A DNA stretch of 40,249 bases, taken from assembly GCA_013288905.1 (NCBI GenBank), contig JABDAW010000007.1, forward strand, positions 283 through 40,531. Reading direction: 5' to 3'. Positions within the stretch are counted from its first letter, which is position 1, and every line of letters begins with the position of its first letter. Of this stretch, positions 34,386-40,249 are shown piece by piece. The stretch is from Bacteroidota bacterium (GTDB lineage Bacteria; Bacteroidota; Bacteroidia; AKYH767-A; JABDAW01). Made by a program: the position numbers and the translations under genes. The notes under the pieces were generated by a model, which saw only the letters and a list, made by a program, of their open reading frames with translations, made no database searches and was not told the origin of the DNA.

Positions 34386-35360
34386 TTACGATACATCATC
34401 AGGAAGCATTTTGACAAGATAAATGGTATAATGCGTACTGCTTTTATCTGAAATATTCAATGGAAAAAACAAGGGATAATAAAGGTCCTTAGTGAACTTA
34501 GCGAAGGCTTTATTAATAATCGTGGTATGTAGTTGCATATCGCCTGTAACATCAGAAATTCCCTTGTCGCCATTGGCATCAATTCTCCCCTCAACTATGT
34601 CTATCGGCAGAAGTGTGACAGAATCGAAGACCGTAAAAGTAATGTCCGAACCGCTACCTATTGTATAATAATAATAACCCCAGAGTTTCAGACGAACCCG
34701 TTTGGCAGCTTCGGTCTTTAACAGAATAAAAAACAAGTCTGCCTCTGCCATCATTACTTTAATTAATTGGTCAACTTTTACATTCAAATCCTTGATGGTT
34801 TTCAATTGTACCATGTATGCCGCTTCATTGGAATTACTGATTTTTGTTCGATTCAGCAATCCATCATTTACGAGGATCAATTCCGCTCTCGTAGGATAAA
34901 CCATTGCCGCTCCACCAGCGTTTGTTCTATTCAAATCTCCATTAATTAATTTCTTGCCGAAGGTATTAATTCTTGCAATAGTATTCAACAAAGGAACCGT
35001 GCTTTTATTCACAGGCTGCCCATAATACGCTCTATCCGATTCCTTGAATAAAGTGGTAGTAAACGTAGGACCAATCAAGCGTTTAATACCGAAGTTAAAT
35101 ACACGATAAAATTGGGAATAGGTAATTTGAGCAACTTCCTCGAAGGCATTGGTATTAACTTTCGATTGAACTTTCATCGCAGTCAGCCTGTTTAATTCGG
35201 TAATTGCATCACCATATTCCCCTTCAAGAGTATCTAATAAATTACTTGTGTCTATGGAATAAATATTTACTGTTCCAGGATAGTTTTTTTTAGCTTTGTT
35301 ATCGGTCAAAAAACTTTTCCGTTGATCATGTGTTTCAGGCACTTGCTTTATTATTTGCAT
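34386..35360 (-). CDS. Protein of unknown function downstream of array no. 6
   Basis: 324 aa, no signal peptide. The N-terminus (about 10-40) is basic and polar; the middle is helical (NAFEEVAQITYSQFYRVFNF, NEAAYMVQLKTIKDLNVKVD, MAEADLFFILLKTEAAKRVR); the C-terminal quarter is beta-rich (LKLWGYYYYTIGSGSDITFT, HYTIYLVKMLPDDVS) with a run of four Tyr. I do not recognise the family. The AT-rich leader and isolated minus-strand setting are like those of the genes at 18363 and 30567, and all three adjoin a 21/42-nt array. Function unknown. Confidence 0.75.
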   Translation of the reverse strand: MQIIKQVPETHDQRKSFLTDNKAKKNYPGTVNIYSIDTSNLLDTLEGEYGDAITELNRLTAMKVQSKVNTNAFEEVAQITYSQFYRVFNFGIKRLIGPTFTTTLFKESDRAYYGQPVNKSTVPLLNTIARINTFGKKLINGDLNRTNAGGAAMVYPTRAELILVNDGLLNRTKISNSNEAAYMVQLKTIKDLNVKVDQLIKVMMAEADLFFILLKTEAAKRVRLKLWGYYYYTIGSGSDITFTVFDSVTLLPIDIVEGRIDANGDKGISDVTGDMQLHTTIINKAFAKFTKDLYYPLFFPLNISDKSSTHYTIYLVKMLPDDVS

Positions 35361-35469
35361 TAAATATAATTGTATGAATTAATTTAAGATTGTTTTAAGG
35401 ACCTTTTTTCTGGGAATATTTTCATTTTGAATAATAGCTATTACTCCAAATTTTAACAAAGGAACGGGC

Positions 35470-35700
35470 TGAAAAGAACTTTTCTGTCCGTTCCTTTCCA
35501 ACGCATCGAACCAAAAACTTATACCCAAGCCATTCCAATAGAAAGAAACAGGGTAAAAAGTTATACCCAAGTCATCCCAATGGAAAGAGGCGAGGTAAAA
35601 AGTTCTACCCAAGCAATTGCCATCCATAGCAGAGAGCCAAAAAGTTACAACCGGAGCTTTTTTAGGGATTTGTTTTTCCTGAAAAGTTGTACCCAAAAGA
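35470..35700. repeat. 42-nt array no. 6 (AAAAAGTTATACCC words)
   Basis: The GTT/CTT of AAAAAGTTATACCC-type words falls at 35476, 35518, 35560, 35602, 35644 and 35686, always 42 nt apart. Middle units share CCAAGxCATxCCAATxGAAAG. A minus-strand frame of 123 codons (35379-35750) runs through it with 14-residue repeats of the type FYPVSFYWNGLGIS; I do not count it as a proven gene, though its ends are unique sequence. Confidence 0.92.
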
Positions 35701-35824
35701 CTATATTCTATAGATGAAAAGAATTTTGAAAAAAGTATAAAAAGATTCACTTCGCAAAATTAGTAATAAAATAAATAGCAGCGATGTAATAGAAAGTGGT
35801 ATGTTGGGAAATCATTTTTTCTTT

Positions 35825-35872
35825 CATCCTTTTATGCTACCGACCTTTTTGGGGCGGTGCAATAAAAGGATG
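35825..35872. repeat. CATC/GATG hairpin element (copy 5)
   Basis: 48 nt. Outer stem CATCCTTTTAT with its complement ATAAAAGGATG (11 bp), inner ACC/GGT stem, loop CCCCAAAAAGG read on the minus strand. The outer stem has the same sequence as copy 3 at 18233. Confidence 0.88.
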
Positions 35873-35882
35873 ATTGTTTTAA

Positions 35883-35922
35883 GAGCCTCACCCCTTGCCC
35901 CTCTCCCAAGGAGAGGGGGACG
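35883..35922. repeat. CCCCTCTCC hairpin element
   Basis: Perfect 9-bp arms CCCCTCTCC / GGAGAGGGG with a 3-nt loop (35897-35917), preceded by CCTCACCCC. Related to the sequence at 19945-20005. Confidence 0.8.
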
Positions 35923-35949
35923 TTGCCGTTACGAAGTGTTTATTTCTTT

Positions 35950-35995
35950 CATCGTAGTGTGATAGCGACTTTTTAGGAGCTGCAACACGACGATG
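35950..35995. repeat. CATC/GATG hairpin element (copy 6)
   Basis: 46 nt. Outer stem CATCGTAGTGT / ACACGACGATG (one mismatch), inner AGC/GCT stem, loop CTAAAAAG. Reverse-oriented relative of copy 4, with changed outer-stem bases. Confidence 0.85.
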
Positions 35996-36016
35996 ATGAA
36001 GATAATTAGGAATTAA

Positions 36017-36057
36017 AAATTAGGAATTAGGAAAAGTGTACACCTAATTCCTAATTT
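36017..36057. repeat. AATTAGG hairpin overlapping the nth stop
   Basis: Perfect 15-bp arms of AATTAGG words (36017-36031 and 36043-36057) around an 11-nt loop. The nth stop codon (36056-36058) lies at the edge of the right arm. Confidence 0.85.
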
Positions 36058-36700
36058 ATAATTTATAATTTTTTTCGTAGTACTTGCAGATGCCGGTAAT
36101 GCCGCATTCAGGGCACTTTGGCTTGCGGGCAAGGCATACATAACGACCGTGCAGGATAAGCCAATGATGGGCAATAGGGATTTTATCTTTGGGTAGGTGA
36201 TGGACCAACTGGTCTTCGGCAGCTCGCGGGGTCTTGGCATTTATGGTGAGACCAATGCGCGCCGCTACTCGGAAAACATGCGTATCCACAGGCATACTGG
36301 CTTGATTGAAGACCACCGAGGCAATGACATTGGCGGTCTTTCTGCCTACGCCGGGGAGCTTTTGTAATTCGTCCACATCGGCGGGAACAACGCCTCCGAA
36401 ATCATGGACGAGCATCTTCGCCATGCCTACCAAATGCTTGGCTTTATTGTTTGGATAACTGATAGATTTGATGTATTGAAAAACTTCTTCCTGGGTGCTC
36501 GCTGCCATGACTTCGGCAGTGGGGAAAGCCTTGAATAACGCGGGCGTCGTCATGTTCACACGTTTGTCGGTGCATTGCGCAGAGAGGATGACGGAGACTA
36601 ATAATTGATAGGGGTTATCATAGATTAATTCGGTCTCGGCAATGGGGCGGTGCTCTGTGAAATAGGTGATGAATTTTTGATAGCGTTCTTCTCTTTTCAT
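36056..36700 (-). CDS. nth: Endonuclease III, DNA glycosylase/AP lyase
   Basis: 214 aa. Base-excision repair of oxidised pyrimidines. Helix-hairpin-helix LPGVGRKTANVIASVVF with catalytic Lys121, PVDTHVFRVAARIGL with Asp139, and the C-terminal iron-sulfur cysteines at 189, 196, 199 and 205 (C-x6-C-x2-C-x5-C) are all present, matching the E. coli enzyme almost residue for residue. The last residues (NYKL) overlap an AT-rich word repeat. It follows folB and an outer-membrane-protein gene in the same orientation with small gaps and may share their transcript. Confidence 0.97.
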   Translation of the reverse strand: MKREERYQKFITYFTEHRPIAETELIYDNPYQLLVSVILSAQCTDKRVNMTTPALFKAFPTAEVMAASTQEEVFQYIKSISYPNNKAKHLVGMAKMLVHDFGGVVPADVDELQKLPGVGRKTANVIASVVFNQASMPVDTHVFRVAARIGLTINAKTPRAAEDQLVHHLPKDKIPIAHHWLILHGRYVCLARKPKCPECGITGICKYYEKNYKL

Positions 36701-36753
36701 GGGGAATTGTTAATCGTTATTCCTTAATTGGAAATCGTTAATGGTAACGAAAA

Positions 36754-37110
36754 CTATCTTGTTTCTTCTAATTCGGCGAAGACTCTATTTACGATTCCAT
36801 TGACTGGTGGATGCAGTTTTGCGACTGTTACTTTTATCTTTTCAATCTCTGGAATCTGTTGCATCAATGCATCTGATATTCTTTTGGCGACATGTTCAAT
36901 CAGCCTGGATTTAATTGACATTTCTTCTCTCACAATGTCATAAATGATAACGTAGTCCACTGTTTCATTAAGATTGTCAGAGATGGAAGGTTTTGATAAA
37001 TCAAGTTCTATCACAACATCTATTTCGTAATTAGTTCCTATCTTTTGTTCTTCGTCTGTGCAGCCATGAAATGCGTATAGTTTGATTCCATGAACCCCTA
37101 TTTTTCCCAT
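36754..37110 (-). CDS. folB: Dihydroneopterin aldolase
   Basis: 118 aa, normal length. Converts 7,8-dihydroneopterin in folate synthesis. Conserved features: KLYAFHGCTDEEQKIGTNYE with Glu21, a tyrosine at 53 (VDYVIIYDIV) and Lys98 in VTVAKLHPPV, the residues used for substrate binding and acid-base catalysis. Its start is 13 nt after the stop of the barrel protein gene, so the two are probably cotranscribed. Confidence 0.93.
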   Translation of the reverse strand: MGKIGVHGIKLYAFHGCTDEEQKIGTNYEIDVVIELDLSKPSISDNLNETVDYVIIYDIVREEMSIKSRLIEHVAKRISDALMQQIPEIEKIKVTVAKLHPPVNGIVNRVFAELEETR

Positions 37111-37123
37111 ATATTAATGATTA

Positions 37124-37663
37124 TTAGAAGGTGAATCCAATCCTTATTATAGGATTGGAATAAGGTGAGTAAACATCTGGATTAATGTCCCACAAAACCA
37201 TGAAATTTACGAAAGCATTTCGACCAATCGGTTGGCTGAAGCCCGCACCTACCAGAGGATTGTTGGTGGTTACCCTTTGCAGTTCACCTGATAATGCATT
37301 TGGTTCTTCAAGATTTAAGACTTCATATTCTGCATAGGCAAAGAAGTTTCTGAAGACATAATCTTTCGCAAATAATCTTCCTCCGTAAATGTTGGTATTG
37401 TAATTAATTCCAGAATAAAAATCTGTAAAACTGTAATACATATATGTAAGCCCAACTCCTACGGAGAAATTATTGGTAAGCCTATATCCAACCAAAGGGG
37501 AGATTTCTAACACTGTTTCGTCTCCGAATTGAGCACCGAAACTTCCACCGAAATATACTCTCTTTGAATCGTCCATACCTTCCTGTGCCTTACCCGAAGG
37601 TATCATTATGAAGAATAGCAGCAGTATGAAAAGGTACTTAATTAATTTAGATTTTACTGACAT
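37124..37663 (-). CDS. Outer-membrane beta-barrel protein
   Basis: 179 aa. Signal peptide (about 1-27, YLFILLLFFIMIPSGKAQ), then alternating strands with aromatic ends (VYFGGSFGAQFGDETVLEIS, YRLTNNFSVGVGLTYMYYSF, FFAYAEYEVLNLEEPN, LVGAGFSQPIGRNAFVNFMV) and a terminal strand ending in Phe (NPIIRIGFTF), the usual barrel signature. About eight strands, a small barrel of the OmpW/OmpX size class. Ligand unknown. Confidence 0.88.
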   Translation of the reverse strand: MSVKSKLIKYLFILLLFFIMIPSGKAQEGMDDSKRVYFGGSFGAQFGDETVLEISPLVGYRLTNNFSVGVGLTYMYYSFTDFYSGINYNTNIYGGRLFAKDYVFRNFFAYAEYEVLNLEEPNALSGELQRVTTNNPLVGAGFSQPIGRNAFVNFMVLWDINPDVYSPYSNPIIRIGFTF

Positions 37664-37685
37664 GATATTGTTATTATATTGGGTA

Positions 37686-37693
37686 CAAAATTA
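37686..37693 (-). promoter_or_regulatory. Minus-7 box of the barrel-folB unit
   Basis: TAATTTTG on the minus strand (exact TAnnTTTG), about 22 nt upstream of the ATG at 37663. It shares a 110-nt intergenic gap with the divergent SDR gene. Confidence 0.55.
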
Positions 37694-37774
37694 ACAAGAA
37701 TTTGAGACATTGAAATTCATTAACGTAATTATTTGCAATTTTGTGGCTTAAATAAAACTTAAATTTCACAGACT

Positions 37775-38482
37775 ATGAATTTTATTATAACGGGAGCCAG
37801 CAGTGGCATCGGGTACCAAACGGCATTGGCAATTGCAAATGATAAACGACATACTATCATTGCTGTGTCAAGGAACAAAGAAAAACTTGATGCTCTTTCC
37901 ATTGAAGCAAAAATAGTTAATCCTAATAGTAATCTTATTCCTTTGGTATATGATATCAGTCCGGATATTGAGAATAATGATCTTCTGGTATTTGCTAAAA
38001 AGGAATTGGGAAATGTGGATGTTCTTATTAATAACGCAGGATTATTGATTAATAAGCCTTTTAAAGAACTTACTATTTCTGATTTTGAAAGTGTATATAA
38101 AATCAATGTTTTCGGGGTGGTCAAGACGATACAATCTTTATTGCCGGTGATGGGCAATCCGAATACGCATATTGTCAATATCGGCAGCATCGGTGGTGTG
38201 GAAGGCAGCATGAAGTTCAAAGGATTGTCGGCATATAGTTCAAGCAAAGGGGCTTTGGCAATTTTGACTGAATGTATGGCTGAAGAGTTTAAAGAGATGA
38301 ATATTTCGGTGAATTATCTTGCCTTAGGCTCTGTTCAAACAGAAATGTTTTCGGAAGCCTTTCCTGGAAGCCGTGCCCAGGTTAAACCAAAGGATATGGC
38401 AAAGTATATTGTTGAGTTTGCCATAAATGGAGCTGACTTTATGAATGGGAAGATTATCCAGGTTTCTAAATCCACTCCATAG
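37775..38482 (+). CDS. Short-chain dehydrogenase/reductase
   Basis: 235 aa, classical SDR. Cofactor motif TGASSGIG (6-13), NNAG (86-89), catalytic Ser138, Tyr154 and Lys158 (YSSSK) and Asn111 are present. SRNKEK after the second strand (Arg33) suggests NADP(H) preference. The substrate cannot be inferred. It is transcribed divergently from the barrel-folB unit and ends 31 nt before a terminator that faces the tRNA gene. Confidence 0.93.
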   Translation: MNFIITGASSGIGYQTALAIANDKRHTIIAVSRNKEKLDALSIEAKIVNPNSNLIPLVYDISPDIENNDLLVFAKKELGNVDVLINNAGLLINKPFKELTISDFESVYKINVFGVVKTIQSLLPVMGNPNTHIVNIGSIGGVEGSMKFKGLSAYSSSKGALAILTECMAEEFKEMNISVNYLALGSVQTEMFSEAFPGSRAQVKPKDMAKYIVEFAINGADFMNGKIIQVSKSTP

Positions 38483-38512
38483 ACTGATTTTTGTTAAATT
38501 TCGTTAAAAAAT

Positions 38513-38538
38513 AAAGCCTCGGATTACTCCGAGGCTTT
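38513..38538 (-). terminator. Bidirectional terminator between SDR gene and tRNA-Val
   Basis: Perfect 10-bp arms AAAGCCTCGG / CCGAGGCTTT with a 6-nt loop; a T-run follows on the minus strand, directly after the tRNA. Confidence 0.85.
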
Positions 38539-38540
38539 CG

Positions 38541-38615
38541 TGGGAACTACTGGGCTCGAACCAGTGACCCTCTGCTTGTAAGGCAGATGCTCTGAACCAA
38601 CTGAGCTAAGCTCCC
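38541..38615 (-). tRNA. tRNA-Val (anticodon TAC)
   Basis: 75 nt on the minus strand. Acceptor stem GGGAGCT / AGTTCCC with one G-T pair, D arm GCTC...GAGC, anticodon stem TCTGC/GCAGA around CTTACAA (anticodon TAC), T arm ACTGG-TTCGAGC-CCAGT, discriminator A. CCA is not encoded. Confidence 0.96.
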
Positions 38616-38678
38616 TTTTTTGGGACGGCAAATATAGATAAATTTTTATTAAACAAACATATTATCTGAATTCATTTT

Positions 38679-38686
38679 TATTTTTG
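38679..38686 (+). promoter_or_regulatory. Minus-7 box of the SixA-ogt unit
   Basis: TATTTTTG, exact TAnnTTTG match, 26 nt upstream of the ATG at 38712. Confidence 0.55.
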
Positions 38687-38711
38687 CATCCATAATTAAG
38701 AAATTACCACC

Positions 38712-39197
38712 ATGAAAACTCTAATTCTTGTACGTCATGCGAAAGCGACTAAATCAATGTTTAATATTGAAGACATTGATCGCCCTTTGATTGAAAAGGG
38801 CATTCAGGATACTTATTCCATGAGTCATTGGCTGAAGATGCATAAATATATTCCTGATTTGATTATTACCAGTCCAGCGGTGCGGGCTTATGGTACGGGG
38901 ATGATTATGGCAAGGATTCTTGACTATCCTGTAAATAATATTAAGATTACTTACAGCCTTTATGAACAGGGGGAAGAGGGGTATGTGGATGTTTTATTGT
39001 CTATTAAAAACGAATATAAAACGGTGATGCTTTTTGCTCATAATCCTGATATTACAAACTTTGTGATGAGCCATTGTGAGAGATTCAATGAGGATATTCC
39101 TACTACTGGAGTTATCGGGCTTGACCTGAAGATAAAAGCGTGGGACGAGATTCAGGATTGTAAAGGAACTCTAAAGTTCTTTGAATTTCCAAAGTAA
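38712..39197 (+). CDS. SixA-like histidine phosphatase
   Basis: 161 aa, phosphoglycerate-mutase-like superfamily. The phosphohistidine motif is LILVRHAKA (RHA, as in SixA rather than RHG), followed by RPLIEKGIQ, ITSPAVRAYGTGMIMA with the second Arg, and the second catalytic His in MLFAHNPDIT. SixA removes phosphate from His-containing phosphotransfer proteins in E. coli; the target here is unknown. It shares a transcript with ogt, which starts 6 nt after its stop. Confidence 0.88.
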   Translation: MKTLILVRHAKATKSMFNIEDIDRPLIEKGIQDTYSMSHWLKMHKYIPDLIITSPAVRAYGTGMIMARILDYPVNNIKITYSLYEQGEEGYVDVLLSIKNEYKTVMLFAHNPDITNFVMSHCERFNEDIPTTGVIGLDLKIKAWDEIQDCKGTLKFFEFPK

Positions 39198-39203
39198 TTC
39201 CTT

Positions 39204-39710
39204 ATGGAAAATCAAGACCACCTGGCATATTTCAAAAGCCCGATTGGGGTCATTGAACTAACTGGTTCTATGGATGGAATTTCGTCTTTGATATTTATTG
39301 ATGAGGAGAAGACTTCGGAGCTTGTTGACTTGCCCGTTTTGATTGAGGGAATGGCTCAAATCGAGGAGTATTTTTTGGGTAAGAGGAAACATTTTGATTT
39401 GAAATTGGATATTCATGGTACCGAATTTCAGAGGAAGGTCTGGAATAAATTAATGGAGATTCCATATAGCCAGACTATCTCTTATCTTCAATTAGCGAAG
39501 CGAATAGGCAATGTCAAAGCGATCCGTGCGGTAGGTACTGCTAATGGCAGGAACCCGCTATCCATCATCATTCCATGCCATAGGGTGATTGGGAGTAATG
39601 GAGATTTGACGGGATATGGAGGTGGTTTGTGGAGGAAGGAATGGTTGCTGAAACATGAAAGTCAATCAGGAACTATGAATTACGAATTGGAATTCCCGCC
39701 TAATTCTTGA
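39204..39710 (+). CDS. ogt: Methylated-DNA--protein-cysteine S-methyltransferase
   Basis: 168 aa. Repairs O6-alkylguanine by transfer of the alkyl group to its own Cys125 (PCHRVIG), a suicide reaction. The winged-helix segment (GTEFQRKVWNKLMEIPYSQT), RAVGTANGRNPLSIIIPCHR with the Arg finger, and GYGGGLWRKEWLLKHE are typical. The usual protein ends near KHE; about 16 extra residues (ending NYELEFPPNS) are encoded by an AATTACGAATTGG-type word repeat. The stop overlaps the opposite-strand chimera by 11 nt. Confidence 0.95.
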   Translation: MENQDHLAYFKSPIGVIELTGSMDGISSLIFIDEEKTSELVDLPVLIEGMAQIEEYFLGKRKHFDLKLDIHGTEFQRKVWNKLMEIPYSQTISYLQLAKRIGNVKAIRAVGTANGRNPLSIIIPCHRVIGSNGDLTGYGGGLWRKEWLLKHESQSGTMNYELEFPPNS

Positions 39711-39948
39711 TTATCACGAGCTTTCCTTTGGCTACAATTCCGGTATTATTAATTACTTCCCAAAGGTAGATTCCATTGCTCAATTGAAGGCTAATAGTCT
39801 CCTTCTCAAAGGCATCCATCTTCAAAGAGCCTGTGAGATCGGCACAAAGCGCGACGACATTCGGGTTCTTTCTGCCTAATTCCAAAAGCCCGGCACCAAA
39901 GCCCGAGCGGGTATCTTTCTTTTCTGTAAAGGTGAATTTATTAGCCAT
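39700..39948 (-). pseudogene. Chimera of a transketolase N-terminus and a T9SS sorting tail
   Basis: 82-aa open frame from the ATG at 39948. Residues 1-50 (MANKFTFTEKK ... MDAFEKE) are the start of a transketolase C-terminal-subunit gene; residues 51-82 (TISLQLSNGIYLWEVINN ... GKLVIIKN) are the last part of a T9SS type A sorting domain. The join is in frame after a GAG codon. Such a protein lacks both a signal peptide and enzyme function, so it is probably a recombination relic. It keeps the transketolase promoter (39969-39976), so it may be transcribed. The matching full-length gene begins at the start of the window. A misassembly is possible. Confidence 0.8.
39799..39909 (-). repeat. Inverted near-duplicate of 1-111
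   Basis: Part of the chimera that matches the window's first 111 bases in reverse complement, with four substitutions and no indels. Confidence 0.93.
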
Positions 39949-39968
39949 AATATTAAATAATGTTGGGG

Positions 39969-39976
39969 CAAACTTA
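39969..39976 (-). promoter_or_regulatory. Minus-7 box of the transketolase fragment
   Basis: TAAGTTTG on the minus strand (exact TAnnTTTG), 20 nt upstream of ATG 39948. Confidence 0.6.
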
Positions 39977-40000
39977 TAAATCGGAGAGGAAGTTTTGAAG

Positions 40001-40102
40001 GAATTAAGAACAAAAGAACATTGAACATTTGAACAATCGAAGTGTGGGAAGTCGTATGCACTTCGTTTGTTCAAATGTTCAATGTTCTTTTGTTCTTAAT
40101 TC
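40001..40102. repeat. 44-bp-arm hairpin of GAACATT words, abutting a stop codon
   Basis: Arms 40001-40044 and 40059-40102 match over 43 of 44 positions, loop 14 nt. Inside each arm the word GAACA recurs (GAACAAAAGAACATTGAACA). The right arm ends exactly at the stop codon of the partial gene at 40103, so it is likely that gene's terminator. Confidence 0.95.
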
Positions 40103-40249
40103 TTATTTCAGAAATTGATTTTGACCCTCTTTATTCGCAGTGTTTAATTTTCGAGGAATAACTTTAAAGATAAGCCCTACCTGAACTAATGATTGAGCTA
40201 TTCCTCCTTCAATATAAACTCCCATAAAACTTGAAACGAAACGGCGGTA
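40103..40249 (-). CDS. 3' end of a probable outer-membrane barrel gene (partial)
   Basis: The minus strand is open from the window edge to TAA at 40103-40105, giving 48 residues that start YRRFVSSFMGVYIEGGIAQS and go on to LVQVGLIFKVIPRKLN, then a polar tail ending QNQFLK. The strand GVYIEGGIAQ-SLVQVGLIFKV resembles the last strand of small Bacteroidota outer-membrane barrels, though the tail after it is unusual. The start lies outside the window. It was not detectable by length filters. Confidence 0.5.
   Translation of the reverse strand, partial: YRRFVSSFMGVYIEGGIAQSLVQVGLIFKVIPRKLNTANKEGQNQFLK

Noticed and set aside
2874-35700. CRISPR arrays
   Set aside because: Units are 21/42 nt with short variable parts rather than 25-40 nt repeats with unique 30-40 nt spacers, and no cas gene is in the window.
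37734-37743. Promoter of the SDR gene (CAATTTTG)
   Set aside because: First base departs from TAnnTTTG and the nearest TTG is 23 nt away, too far for a confident call.
1-39909. Terminal inverted repeats of a transposon
   Set aside because: The repeated segment is the coding start of a housekeeping gene with promoter, and no transposase is present.
1-40249. Circular replicon
   Set aside because: The matching ends are in inverted, not direct, orientation and differ at four positions, so they do not show circularity.

Overview
The window looks like a fragment of a Bacteroidota chromosome (Sphingobacteriia/Chitinophagia-like), probably from an environmental or metagenomic assembly. Evidence: AT-rich DNA, type IX secretion (T9SS) sorting tails, SprB-type repeats, an ECF sigma operon with a Spy-like third gene, and many minus-7 boxes of the Bacteroidota form TAnnTTTG just upstream of genes. 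Most identifications are protein-level recognition by eye; no database search was possible.

Layout. 1-2.8 kb: transketolase C-terminal subunit (5' end cut by the window), then an ECF sigma factor, a repeat-bearing anti-sigma candidate and a periplasmic Spy-like protein, closed by a terminator. 2.8-17.3 kb: a minus-strand cell-surface block with two adjacent paralogues whose domains are in opposite order, a T9SS-exported SprB-repeat protein, and a giant (about 2,930 aa) collagen-like/phage-tail-fibre-like protein. 17.3-21 kb: promoters, hairpin repeats, a small fibronectin-III-like protein and two unknown genes. 21.1-28.1 kb: nrdA and nrdB, separated by about 3.7 kb of accessory genes (DUF1016/PDDEXK nuclease, DinD, a broken HEPN gene, a RES-domain protein and a repeat array). 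28.5-35.7 kb: small regulatory, membrane and secreted proteins, an O-methyltransferase and two unknown proteins. 36-40.2 kb: nth, folB, an outer-membrane barrel, an SDR, tRNA-Val, a SixA-like phosphatase, ogt, a chimeric transketolase/T9SS fragment and the 3' end of another barrel-like gene.

The most unusual signal is a set of six repeat arrays (about 2.87-3.19, 7.63-8.30, 19.20-19.41, 26.74-26.99, 30.43-30.56 and 35.47-35.70 kb). Their sequences are unrelated, but every one has a period of exactly 21 or 42 nt, kept without indels through as many as 16 units despite heavy substitution. Twenty-one nt is both seven codons and two turns of B-DNA. Several arrays are built of near-palindromes, and they sit beside poorly characterised proteins. 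I know of no established description of such a family.

Other notable structure: a 46-48 nt hairpin family with conserved CATC/GATG ends, a conserved loop and covarying stems; long hairpins made of short words placed at or across stop codons, several of which alter protein C-termini; in-frame palindromes inside the DUF1016 nuclease gene; and a diverged 111-bp inverted duplication of the transketolase 5' end at the two ends of the window.
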